The notes under the pieces were generated by a model, which was not told the origin of the DNA, ran no database searches, and saw only the letters and a list, made by a program, of their open reading frames with translations. This document shows, in pieces, positions 1 to 8,455 of a stretch of DNA of 9,830 nucleotides; position 1 is the first letter of the stretch; each line of letters starts with the position of its first letter. A program made the position numbers and the translations under genes. The DNA comes from Actinomycetes bacterium (GTDB lineage: Bacteria; Actinomycetota; Acidimicrobiia; Acidimicrobiales; RAAP-2): assembly GCA_021802025.1 (NCBI GenBank), contig JAKABC010000052.1:1-9830 (forward strand), in the 5' to 3' direction.

Positions 1-390
1 GAGCCGCAGCCGGCGGCCCTCGCCGGCCGGGGCGCGCCCCTCGCGCCGGGCCGCGTCGGCGACCTCGGCCTCGAGCGGCAGGGTGCGCGCTTCGAGGTGG
101 CCGGCCGCGAGCACGTAGAGCACGATTCCCACGATGACCCACGCGTGGTTGAGCGAGACTGACGGACCGCCCGACAGGGCCATGATGAGCCCGGTCACCG
201 GCAGGAGGTGGATGAGTCGCGCGGCCCAGTTGCGCCCCGCGGGCAGGCGCCGCGCCTGGGTCTGGGGGTCGGCGCCGCGGGCGACGGCGTCGGCGGCGAA
301 GCGCATCGCCACGAGCACGATCACCACGGCCACGGCCGTCATCACGTGGACCAGAAAGACGAGGTCGTAGCCGACCGAGGTCGCGATCAC
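1..390 (-). CDS. Small multi-pass membrane protein, partial (C-terminus beyond left edge)
   Basis: The first 130 codons are visible and the frame stays open through position 1. The chosen start is the GTG at 390-388. It overlaps the TGA stop of the meaB-like gene (389-387) as GTGA, which indicates translational coupling; no Shine-Dalgarno sequence is visible. Three hydrophobic segments can be read, at about residues 8-30, 57-73 and 82-97, with His15 and His61 inside or next to the first two. A short charged linker (about 32-56) separates segments 1 and 2. After segment 3 the chain turns charged and Arg/Glu-rich (100-130), probably cytoplasmic. The layout of a His-bearing first helix and small size resembles DUF2269-type predicted integral membrane proteins, but I cannot confirm the family and assign no function. 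It is the third gene of the murA-meaB group. Coding is well supported by the periodic hydrophobicity; the identity is not. Confidence 0.72.
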   Translation of the reverse strand, partial: MIATSVGYDLVFLVHVMTAVAVVIVLVAMRFAADAVARGADPQTQARRLPAGRNWAARLIHLLPVTGLIMALSGGPSVSLNHAWVIVGIVLYVLAAGHLEARTLPLEAEVADAARREGRAPAGEGRRLRL

Positions 391-1331
391 GGCGACGAGA
401 GTAACGTCTCGGCCGCGCCGTAGGGGTCGGCGCGGCCCTCGAGGATCAGCTCGACGGCGGCCTCGAGGGCTTCGCCGGCGGTGCGCGCGGCGACGCGCTC
501 GCGCAGGGCCGCGGCCACGACCGCCTCGAGCTGGGTCCGCGCGTTCGCGCGGCGGCGCGCGGCGAGCCCCACGTCGCCGAGGTGAGCGCGGTGCGCCTCG
601 AGGGCCTCGCCCAGCTCGGCGATGCCCTGAGCGCTGGTGGCGACGGTCTCGACGATCGGGGGCCGCCAGTCGCGCGCCCCGCCGAGGTCGAGCATCTGCT
701 CGAGGTCGCGGCGGGTCTCGCGCACCCCGGCGCGGTCGGCCTTGTTGATGACAAAGACGTCGGCCACCTCGAGCAGCCCGGCCTTGTTGGCCTGCATCGC
801 GTCGCCCCAGCCGGGGTTGGTCACCACCACCGTGGTGTCGGCGGCCGAGGCGATCTCGACCTCCATCTGGCCCACCCCGACGGTCTCGACGAGGACCCGA
901 CGCGACCCCGTCGCCCCGAGGACCCGCACCGCGTCGGGCACGGCCAGCGAGAGGCCCCCCAGGTGGCCGCGGGTGGCCATGGAGCGGATGAAGACCCTCT
1001 CGTCGGTGGCGTGGGCCTGCATGCGGATCCGGTCGCCCAGGATCGCGCCCCCGGTGAAGGGCGAGGTCGGGTCGACGCACAGCACGCCCAAGCGGCCCTC
1101 GTCCTCGGGGCGGTCCGCGAGGGTCGCCGCGATGTACTGGTCGGTGAGGGTCGACTTGCCCGCCCCGGGCGGACCGGTCACCCCGACCACGTAGGGCGCG
1201 GGGCTGCGATAGGCCAGCGCGGCCGTCGCGCGCAGCGCCTCGCCGCCGCCCTCGACGTAGGTGAGGAGGCGGGCCAGCGCGGCGCGCGAGCCCGCGCGCG
1301 CCTCGTCGAGGAGCTCCTCGGGCGCCCTCAC
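387..1331 (-). CDS. meaB: MeaB/ArgK-family GTPase (methylmalonyl-CoA mutase-associated chaperone)
   Basis: 314 residues, a normal length for the family. These G3E-type P-loop GTPases protect and reload adenosylcobalamin-dependent acyl-CoA mutases in the cytoplasm; older annotations call them ArgK or LAO/AO transport ATPases. Visible motifs: a short helical N-terminus (1-45), Walker A GVTGPPGAGKST at 50-61, the family signature DPTSPFTGGAILGDRIRM at 87-104, RGHLGGLS at 121-128, the switch II/G3 region ETVGVGQ at 149-155, and the guanine-specificity motif NKAD at 196-199. The C-terminal helical part (about 230-314) is the usual dimerisation region. The start is the GTG at 1331-1329, which overlaps the murA stop (1330-1328) as GTGA. 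The frame stays open far upstream inside murA, but only this start gives family length and homology. No mutase gene is in the window, so the client protein is unknown; a sister acyl-CoA mutase is possible. Confidence 0.93.
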   Translation of the reverse strand: MRAPEELLDEARAGSRAALARLLTYVEGGGEALRATAALAYRSPAPYVVGVTGPPGAGKSTLTDQYIAATLADRPEDEGRLGVLCVDPTSPFTGGAILGDRIRMQAHATDERVFIRSMATRGHLGGLSLAVPDAVRVLGATGSRRVLVETVGVGQMEVEIASAADTTVVVTNPGWGDAMQANKAGLLEVADVFVINKADRAGVRETRRDLEQMLDLGGARDWRPPIVETVATSAQGIAELGEALEAHRAHLGDVGLAARRRANARTQLEAVVAAALRERVAARTAGEALEAAVELILEGRADPYGAAETLLSSP

Positions 1332-2593
1332 GCGCGGCGCTCGACGGCCGCTCCGAGCGAGCCCAGGCGCCCGACGAAGTCGTCGTAGCCGCGCTCGACG
1401 TGCTCGAGACCGCCGACCACCGTCTCGCCCTCGGCCACCAGGCCGGCCAGGGCCAGCGCGGCGGCGGCCCGGATGTCGGTCGCGCGCACGTGGGTGCCGG
1501 TGAGGCCCCCGACGCCGCGCACGACGGCGTGGTGGCCCTCGACCGTGATGTCGGCCCCCAGGCGGATCAGCTCGTCGACGTAGCGGAACCGCCCGACGAA
1601 GAGGTTCTCGGTGACGACCGACACCCCCTCGGCGACGGCCAGGATCGTGGTGAGCAGCGGCTTGTAGTCGGTGGCCACCCCCGGGTAGGGCAGGGTGGCG
1701 ACGTCGACCCCGCGCAGCCGACCGGTGGCGGTCGCGGCCACCCCGGGCCCGTCGCGGTCGACCAACACGCCCATCGCCTCGAGCTTGCGCAGCAGCATCA
1801 CCATGTGGTCGGCCCGGGCGTCGAGCACCCGGACGCTGCCGCCGGTGATGGCCGCGGCGGCGAGGTAGGTGGCCGACACGACCCGGTCCGTGACGACCTC
1901 GTGGACGGCCGGGGAGAGCCGCTCGACCCCCTCGACGGTGAGCCGCGAGGTGCCCAGACCCTCCACGCACGCGCCCATCGCGATCAGCTGGCGGCCGAGG
2001 TCCTCGACCTCGGGCTCGCGCGCCGCGTTGTCGATGACGGTGCGCCCCTGAGCCAGCACCGCGGCCATGAGCAGGTTGTCGGTCGCGGTGTGGCTCGGGT
2101 ACTCGAGCACCACGCGCGTCGCGCGCAGTCGCGGCTCGACCAGGACGGCGTGGATCGAGGAGCGGTCGTTGGAGAACCGCGCGCCCATCGAGCTCAGTCC
2201 CTCGGTGTGGAAGTTGATCGGGCGCTGGCCGAAGTCGTCGCCGCCGGGCAGGGCCATGTGCGCCTCGCCGCAGCGCGCGAGCAGCGGGCCGAGCACCACG
2301 ATCGAGGCCCGCATCGCCTCGAAGAGGTGGGCCGGCGCGTAGGGCGCGAGCTCGCCCGCCTCGGGGACCCGCACCACCAGCTCGTGGGGGGCCGGCCAGG
2401 CCACCTCGCAGCCCAGGGCCACGAGCAGCTCGCCCATCACCGTGACGTCGGCGATGTCCGGGACGTTGGTGAGACGGTGCTCGCCGGTGGCGAGCAGGCA
2501 GGCGGCCATCTGCTTGAGCACGGCGTTCTTCGCCCCGAGGGCGGTCACCTCGCCCGCGAGCGCGCCGGCGGGCTTCAAAGAGAGCGAGGCCAC
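1328..2593 (-). CDS. murA: UDP-N-acetylglucosamine 1-carboxyvinyltransferase MurA, Asp active-site variant
   Basis: 421 residues against 419 in E. coli. MurA transfers enolpyruvate from PEP to UDP-GlcNAc, the first committed step of peptidoglycan synthesis, in the cytoplasm. The GTG start at 2593-2591 is fixed by homology, because it places the catalytic GAKNA motif so that Lys22 and Asn23 carry the same numbers as in E. coli. Other matches to E. coli residues are Arg95 (Arg91), Arg124 (Arg120), Asp309 in the VATDYK segment (Asp305), Arg375 (Arg371) and Arg401 in ERGYDD (Arg397). The mobile active-site loop reads LPGGDDFGQRPINFH (115-129), so the position of Cys115, which fosfomycin alkylates, is Asp119, as in mycobacterial MurA. 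The gene ends in a GTGA overlap with the meaB-like gene. GGAG lies only 2 nt before the start, too close for a normal ribosome-binding site. A second MurA paralogue elsewhere in the genome cannot be excluded. Confidence 0.94.
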   Translation of the reverse strand: MASLSLKPAGALAGEVTALGAKNAVLKQMAACLLATGEHRLTNVPDIADVTVMGELLVALGCEVAWPAPHELVVRVPEAGELAPYAPAHLFEAMRASIVVLGPLLARCGEAHMALPGGDDFGQRPINFHTEGLSSMGARFSNDRSSIHAVLVEPRLRATRVVLEYPSHTATDNLLMAAVLAQGRTVIDNAAREPEVEDLGRQLIAMGACVEGLGTSRLTVEGVERLSPAVHEVVTDRVVSATYLAAAAITGGSVRVLDARADHMVMLLRKLEAMGVLVDRDGPGVAATATGRLRGVDVATLPYPGVATDYKPLLTTILAVAEGVSVVTENLFVGRFRYVDELIRLGADITVEGHHAVVRGVGGLTGTHVRATDIRAAAALALAGLVAEGETVVGGLEHVERGYDDFVGRLGSLGAAVERRA

Positions 2594-2599
2594 GGCTCC

Positions 2600-2605
2600 A
2601 GTATG
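2600..2605 (-). promoter_or_regulatory. Putative -10 box for a leaderless murA transcript
   Basis: Read on the minus strand this is CATACT, a 4/6 match to TATAAT, followed by 6 nt (GGAGCC) and then the murA GTG. This spacing puts the transcription start at or next to the first base of the start codon, the leaderless arrangement common in actinobacteria. No convincing -35 element is visible; the expected position falls in the G/C-rich inverted repeat. Without experimental start-site data this is inference. Confidence 0.45.
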
Positions 2606-2621
2606 GCCCGTGGCGCACCCC

Positions 2622-2640
2622 CCACCCCCGTTTGGGGTGG
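2622..2640. repeat. 7-bp inverted repeat in the murA/glpX divergent promoter region (operator candidate)
   Basis: CCACCCC (2622-2628) and GGGGTGG (2634-2640) are perfect complements around a 5-nt spacer, CGTTT. The element sits between the two putative -10 boxes, overlapping where the -35 region of each promoter would fall. That is a suitable place for a regulator acting on both genes. In such G/C-rich DNA a 7-bp match may also arise by chance. Confidence 0.4.
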
Positions 2641-2655
2641 TCAGAGGGGCGGGGT

Positions 2656-2661
2656 TACGCT
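2656..2661 (+). promoter_or_regulatory. Putative -10 box for a leaderless glpX transcript
   Basis: TACGCT fits the actinobacterial TANNNT -10 consensus, and 6 nt (GGCCCC) separate it from the glpX ATG. The predicted transcript would start at the A of ATG. No Shine-Dalgarno sequence lies at a usable distance; the nearest purine-rich stretch is about 13-25 nt upstream of the ATG, on the far side of the box. A weak -35, TTGGGG at 2632-2637, would have an 18-nt spacer. Confidence 0.5.
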
Positions 2662-2667
2662 GGCCCC

Positions 2668-3657
2668 ATGCGTCAGCCGACCCAGCCCGACCGCAACATC
2701 GCCCTCGAGCTGATCCGGGTCACCGAGGCGGCGGCGATCGCCGCCGCGCGCTGGGCCGGGCGCGGCGACAAGATGTCGGCCGACCGGGCCGCGGTCGACG
2801 CGATGCGCTTCGTCCTGGGCGCGGTGGCGATGGACGGGATCGTCGTGATCGGCGAGGGCGAGAAGGACCAGGCGCCCATGCTCTACAACGGCGAGCGCGT
2901 CGGCGACGGCCGCCCACCCGAGGTCGACGTCGCGGTCGACCCGATCGACGGCACGACCCTGACGGCCCAGGGCCGCAACGGGGCGCTGGCGGTGATCGCG
3001 CTCTCGGAGCGCGGCACGATGTTCGACCCCGGTCCGTGCTTCTACATGAAGAAGGTGGCCGTCGGCCCGCGGGGCCGCGGGGCCGTCGACGTCAACGCCT
3101 CGGCCACCGACAACCTCATCGAGCTCTCCAAGCGGCTGAAGAAGCCGGTCCAGGAGCTCGGCGTGGTCGTCTTGGACCGGCCGCGCCACGCCGAGCTCGT
3201 CGCCGAGGTCCGCGAGGCCGGCGCGCGGGTGCTCTCGATCACCGACGGCGACGTCGCCGGCGCCATCGCGACGGGCTGGCCCAACTCCGGCGCCGACATC
3301 CTGCTCGGCATCGGCGGCACGCCCGAGGGCGTCATCGCCGCGGCGGCCCTGCACGGCCTGGGCGGCGAGCTCCAGGGCGTGCTCCACGCCCACAACGACG
3401 AGGTCCGCGCCAAGGCCGAGGCCCAGGGCTACGACTTCGACCGGGTCCTCACCACCCACGACCTCGTGGCGAGCGAGAACTGCTTCTTCGCCTGCACCGC
3501 CATCACCGACGGGGACTTCCTGCGCGGGGTGCGCTTCTACGACTTCGGCGCGACGACCCAGTCGCTGGTGGTGCGCTCGCGCACCGGCACGGTGCGCACG
3601 ATCGAGACCTTCCACCGCCACGACAAGCTCCAGGAGTTCAACGCCGCGGGCTTCTAG
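2668..3657 (+). CDS. glpX: Class II fructose-1,6-bisphosphatase GlpX
   Basis: 329 residues. The enzyme hydrolyses fructose-1,6-bisphosphate to fructose-6-phosphate, the committed step of gluconeogenesis, in the cytoplasm with a divalent metal; class II is the usual FBPase of actinobacteria. Recognisable in order: the N-terminal RVTEAAAIAAARW (17-29), GRGDKMSADRAAVDAMR (31-47), IGEGEKDQAPMLYNGE (61-76), the phosphatase metal motif DPIDGTT (91-97), DGDVAGAI (193-200) and GGTPEGV (216-222). Comparison with E. coli GlpX maps the metal ligands to Asp34, Glu63, Asp91, Asp94 and Glu220, all present, so it should be active. The ATG at 2668 is preferred over an upstream in-frame start at 2632, because the E. 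coli protein begins at the same point and the -10-like box lies between the two. It is divergent from murA, and the CBS protein follows 69 bp downstream on the same strand. A SuhB/inositol phosphatase is unlikely given the GlpX-specific segments. Confidence 0.95.
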   Translation: MRQPTQPDRNIALELIRVTEAAAIAAARWAGRGDKMSADRAAVDAMRFVLGAVAMDGIVVIGEGEKDQAPMLYNGERVGDGRPPEVDVAVDPIDGTTLTAQGRNGALAVIALSERGTMFDPGPCFYMKKVAVGPRGRGAVDVNASATDNLIELSKRLKKPVQELGVVVLDRPRHAELVAEVREAGARVLSITDGDVAGAIATGWPNSGADILLGIGGTPEGVIAAAALHGLGGELQGVLHAHNDEVRAKAEAQGYDFDRVLTTHDLVASENCFFACTAITDGDFLRGVRFYDFGATTQSLVVRSRTGTVRTIETFHRHDKLQEFNAAGF

Positions 3658-3663
3658 TGGCGC

Positions 3664-3710
3664 GGCGCCCCGGCCTCCGTTAACCTCCGCTCAGGGGCCG
3701 GATCGGCGCC
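3664..3710. repeat. Imperfect inverted repeat between glpX and the CBS gene
   Basis: GGCGCC plus CCGGCC (3664-3675) can pair with GGCCGG (3696-3701) and GGCGCC (3705-3710), with a 3-nt bulge (3702-3704) and a 20-nt loop. In RNA reading through from glpX this would form a 12-bp G/C-rich hairpin ending a few bases before the CBS ribosome-binding site. It has no T-tract, so it is not a canonical intrinsic terminator. It could slow polymerase or affect translation of the CBS gene, or be chance in G/C-rich DNA. Confidence 0.35.
3681..3686 (+). promoter_or_regulatory. Putative -10 box for the CBS-domain gene
   Basis: TAACCT fits TANNNT and lies in the only A/T-richer spot of the glpX-CBS intergenic region, within GTTAAC. 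A start near 3693 would give a leader of about 34 nt that includes the ribosome-binding site. The -35 region is weak. The gene may instead, or also, be read from the glpX promoter. Confidence 0.3.
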
Positions 3711-3714
3711 GACG

Positions 3715-3721
3715 AAGGGGG
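3715..3721 (+). promoter_or_regulatory. Ribosome-binding site deciding the CBS-gene start
   Basis: AAGGGGG ends 5 nt before the ATG at 3727 but only 2 nt before the adjacent in-frame GTG at 3724. The spacing favours ATG. Unlike the divergent glpX and murA starts, this gene has a leader. Confidence 0.6.
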
Positions 3722-3726
3722 CCGTG

Positions 3727-4158
3727 ATGAACGTCTCAGCAATCCTCGACGCCAAGGGGCGCGAGGTCGCCACCGTCGGGCGCGACGCCACGATCGCCGA
3801 GGCGCTGGCGATCCTGGCCGAACGGCGCATCGGCGCGCTGGTGGTGACCGGCGCGCACCCGCCCTTCGCGGGCATCTTCTCCGAGCGCGACGCGGTGCGG
3901 GCCCTGGCCGCCGGCGGCCCGGGCGCCCTGGGCGACACGGTCGCGGCCCACATGTCGAGCGAGGTCAGCGTCTGCACCGGGTCGACCGACCTGCTGGTGG
4001 TGCTCGCCACCATGACCGAGCGGCGCTTTCGTCACGTCCCGGTCGTCGAGGGGGGCCAGCTCGTCGGCCTCGTCTCGATCGGCGACGTCGTCAAGGCCCG
4101 CCTCGACCAGCTCGAGAGCGAGAAGCGCGAACTCTTGGAGTACGTCTCGGCGCGCTGA
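3727..4158 (+). CDS. Stand-alone tandem CBS-domain protein (probable nucleotide sensor)
   Basis: 143 residues made almost entirely of one Bateman module. CBS1 spans about 13-63 and ends in GIFSERD (49-55). CBS2 spans about 80-124, with FRHVPVV (101-107) and GLVSIGD (114-120). A short charged helix (125-143) closes the protein. There is no catalytic domain, signal peptide or membrane segment, so it is probably a soluble dimer. CBS pairs of this type commonly bind AMP, ATP, NAD or S-adenosylmethionine between the two domains; the SERD and SIGD aspartates are at positions that often contact ribose, so adenosine-ligand binding is plausible but unproven. The ATG at 3727 is chosen over the GTG at 3724 on ribosome-binding-site spacing. 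It follows glpX by 69 bp and converges on atpC with its stop directly against the atpC stop. A role as an energy sensor for its neighbours is only a contextual guess. Confidence 0.88.
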   Translation: MNVSAILDAKGREVATVGRDATIAEALAILAERRIGALVVTGAHPPFAGIFSERDAVRALAAGGPGALGDTVAAHMSSEVSVCTGSTDLLVVLATMTERRFRHVPVVEGGQLVGLVSIGDVVKARLDQLESEKRELLEYVSAR

Positions 4159-4167
4159 TCAGCGCGC
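4150..4167. terminator. 18-bp perfect palindrome across two abutting stop codons (possible bidirectional terminator)
   Basis: The stretch 4150-4167 equals its own reverse complement. Its centre, TGATCA, is made of the CBS-gene TGA (4156-4158) and the complement of the atpC TGA (4159-4161). In RNA from either strand it can fold as a 7-bp GCGCGCT/AGCGCGC stem with a GATC loop. There is no intergenic space and no T-tract, so termination by this element alone is uncertain. Actinobacteria often use hairpins without a U-tract. Confidence 0.45.
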
Positions 4168-4586
4168 GGCCGCGCGCAGGCGCAGCTCCGCGCGCGCCAC
4201 CGCCTCGAGGGCCTCGACGTAGGCCACGGGGTCGTCGCTGGATGAGGCCGCGGCCAGCGCGGCCTGGGCCCGCTCGAGGGACGCCTGGGCCCGACCGACG
4301 TCGATCTCGTCGACCCGCTCGACGACGCTCGCGAGCACGGTCGCGCGCGTCTCGCCCTCGGCCTCGCCCGGGCCGACGGCGAAGAAGCCGGCGTGCACCG
4401 CGAAGCGCACCTCGCCCTCGTCGGTGCCCTCGACGCGCACCACGGTCGAGACCACGTCACCGACCGTCGGGGCGTAGCCGGCCATGACCGTGAAGTCGCC
4501 CTCGGAGGACCGCGCCACCAGGGCGTGGGCCGCCCCGCGCCACAGGACGGCCTCGGGGGCCAGCACCTCGACGGTGAGGGTCGCCA

Positions 4587-4587
<1 letters not shown>
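4159..4587 (-). CDS. atpC: ATP synthase epsilon subunit
   Basis: 142 residues. Epsilon is part of the F1 central stalk; with gamma it couples rotation to catalysis, and its C-terminal helices can inhibit ATP hydrolysis. The N-terminal beta-sandwich covers about 1-93 and includes the family core around GDFTVMAGYAPTVGDV (30-45), a diverged form of the usual glycine-His-x-Pro segment with Tyr in place of His. Two alanine-rich helices follow (about 97-114 and 120-141), so the C-terminal domain is complete. The ATG at 4587-4585 overlaps the atpD stop by one base (TGATG), giving tight coupling. It is the last gene of the atp operon, and its stop abuts that of the convergent CBS gene. Position and fold pattern support the call more strongly than residue identity. 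Confidence 0.93.
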
Positions 4588-6918
<2,331 letters not shown>

Positions 6919-6922
6919 GATG

Positions 6923-6927
6923 CTCCT
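6923..6927 (-). promoter_or_regulatory. atpG ribosome-binding site overlapping the atpA stop
   Basis: On the minus strand the atpA stop TAG runs straight into AGGAG (TAGGAG), then 4 nt, then the atpG GTG. This fixes the GTG start and indicates termination-reinitiation coupling. The same GACTAGGAG string recurs at the atpH-atpA junction. Confidence 0.8.
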
Positions 6928-8443
6928 AGTCGCTCGTCGCGAAGCCGTTGACGACCTCGCGCATCGCCGCGTCCATCGCCGCCTCGTCGGGCAGCTGGCG
7001 GGTGTCACGGATGTGGGCCAGCAGGTCGGCGTGACGGGCCCGAAAGGCCGTCAACAGCTCGGACTCGAAGCGGCGCACGTCCTCCACCGGGATCGTGTCG
7101 AGCCACCCGCGGGTGCCGGCGTAGATCGCCACGACCTGCTCTTCGACCGGCATCGGCGCGTTGAGACCCTGCTTCAAGAGCTCGGTGAGCCGGTAGCCGC
7201 GGTCGAGCTGGGACTGGGAGGCCTTGTCGAGCTCGGAGCCGAAGGTCGCGAAGGCCTCGAGGTCGCGGAACTGGGCCAGGTCGATCTTGAGCGAGCCCGA
7301 CACCGAGCGCATGGCGCGGATCTGGGCCGCCCCACCCACGCGCGACACCGAGTTGCCCACGTTGATGGCCGGGCGCACGCCCGAGTAGAAGAGGTCGGAC
7401 TCGAGGAAGATCTGGCCGTCAGTGATCGAGATCACGTTGGTCGGGATGTAGGCCGAGATGTCGCCGGCCTTGGTCTCGATGATCGGCAGCGCCGTCAGCG
7501 AGCCCCCACCGCGCTCGTCGGAGAGCTTGGCCGCGCGCTCGAGCAGTCGGCTGTGCAGGTAGAAGACGTCCCCGGGGTAGGCCTCGCGGCCCGGCGGGCG
7601 CCGCAGCAGGAGCGAGATCTGCCGGTAGGCCTCGGCCTGCTTGGACAGGTCGTCGTAGACCACCAGCGCGTGTCCGCCGTTGTCCATCCACTCCTGGCCG
7701 ATGGCGCAGCCGGCGTAGGGGGCGAGGTACTTAAAGGGCGCGGGGTCGCCGGCGCCGGCCACCACGACCACGGTGTACTCCAGGGCCCCGTGGTCCTCGA
7801 GGGTCTTGACGGTCTGGGCCACCGAGGAGTTCTTCTGGCCCACCGCCACGTAGATGCACTTCACGCCCTGGCCCTTCTGGTTCAGGATCGTGTCGATGGC
7901 GATGGTCGTCTTGCCGGTCTTGCGGTCGCCGATGATGAGCTCGCGCTGGCCGCGCCCGATCGGGGTCATGGCGTCGATCGCCTTGATGCCCGTCTGGAGG
8001 GGCTCGCCGACCGGCTGGCGCCCGGTGATGCCGGGCGCCTGGATCTCCATGCGGCGCTCCCCGGCGCCCACGATCGGCCCCTTGCCGTCGAGGGGCTCGC
8101 CCAGGGGGTTGAGGACCCGGCCGAGCAGCGCGTCGCCCACCGGGATCGAGAGGATTCGGCCGGTCGCGCGCACGACCTGCTCCTCCTCGATGCGGTCGAC
8201 CGCGCCGAGCACCACCGCGCCGATGGTGTCCTCGTCGAGGTTCATCGCCAGGCCCACCGTGCCGTCTTCGAACTCGAGCAGCTCGTTGAGCTTGGCCCCG
8301 GGCAGCCCCGAGACGCGCGCGATGCCGTCACCGACCTCGACCACGCGGCCCACCTGCTCGGCGAAGACCTCGGGGTTGAACTCGGTGACGTGACGCCGCA
8401 ACGCCTCGGTGATGTCACTGGCGCTGATGTTGAGATCGGTCAT
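6926..8443 (-). CDS. atpA: ATP synthase alpha subunit
   Basis: 505 residues, full length. Alpha holds the non-catalytic nucleotide sites of F1 and supplies the arginine finger to the beta catalytic site. Visible are the N-terminal segment that meets delta on the peripheral stalk (1-25), the beta-barrel (about 26-95), Walker A GDRKTGKT (172-179, with Lys where many bacteria have Gln), Walker B ALVVYDD (259-265), the signature [13 protein letters not shown] (358-370) with the presumed arginine finger Arg368, and the C-terminal helical domain (about 380-505). The ATG at 8443 is preceded by AGGAG at 7-nt spacing. The upstream extension to 8527 lies inside atpH and lacks family similarity. There are 10 nt to atpH upstream and 7 nt to atpG downstream. 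Confidence 0.98.
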   Translation of the reverse strand: MTDLNISASDITEALRRHVTEFNPEVFAEQVGRVVEVGDGIARVSGLPGAKLNELLEFEDGTVGLAMNLDEDTIGAVVLGAVDRIEEEQVVRATGRILSIPVGDALLGRVLNPLGEPLDGKGPIVGAGERRMEIQAPGITGRQPVGEPLQTGIKAIDAMTPIGRGQRELIIGDRKTGKTTIAIDTILNQKGQGVKCIYVAVGQKNSSVAQTVKTLEDHGALEYTVVVVAGAGDPAPFKYLAPYAGCAIGQEWMDNGGHALVVYDDLSKQAEAYRQISLLLRRPPGREAYPGDVFYLHSRLLERAAKLSDERGGGSLTALPIIETKAGDISAYIPTNVISITDGQIFLESDLFYSGVRPAINVGNSVSRVGGAAQIRAMRSVSGSLKIDLAQFRDLEAFATFGSELDKASQSQLDRGYRLTELLKQGLNAPMPVEEQVVAIYAGTRGWLDTIPVEDVRRFESELLTAFRARHADLLAHIRDTRQLPDEAAMDAAMREVVNGFATSD

Positions 8444-8450
8444 GGCTGGT

Positions 8451-8455
8451 CTCCT
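8451..8455 (-). promoter_or_regulatory. atpA ribosome-binding site overlapping the atpH stop
   Basis: The minus strand reads TAGGAG, where TAG is the atpH stop (8456-8454) and AGGAG ends 7 nt before the atpA ATG. This is a near-optimal site and fixes the start at 8443. The arrangement matches the atpA-atpG junction. Confidence 0.8.

Noticed and set aside
134..423. Small plus-strand open frames at the left end
   Set aside because: The minus strand reads as a membrane protein with three clear hydrophobic segments coupled to meaB. The plus-strand translations are Arg/His-rich shadows.
1332..2618. N-terminal extension of the meaB frame giving a 743-residue fusion-like protein
   Set aside because: The extra 429 residues are murA read out of frame, Arg/Gly/Ala-rich and without domains. 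The GTGA overlap at 1331 gives the normal MeaB length.
2594..2667. A riboswitch or small RNA in the murA/glpX gap
   Set aside because: Only 74 bp are available and both genes appear leaderless, which leaves no room for a leader RNA.
6919..7008. Longer atpG start reaching 7008
   Set aside because: The extension lies inside atpA and adds non-conserved residues. The GTG at 6918 has a well-placed AGGAG and matches the family N-terminus.
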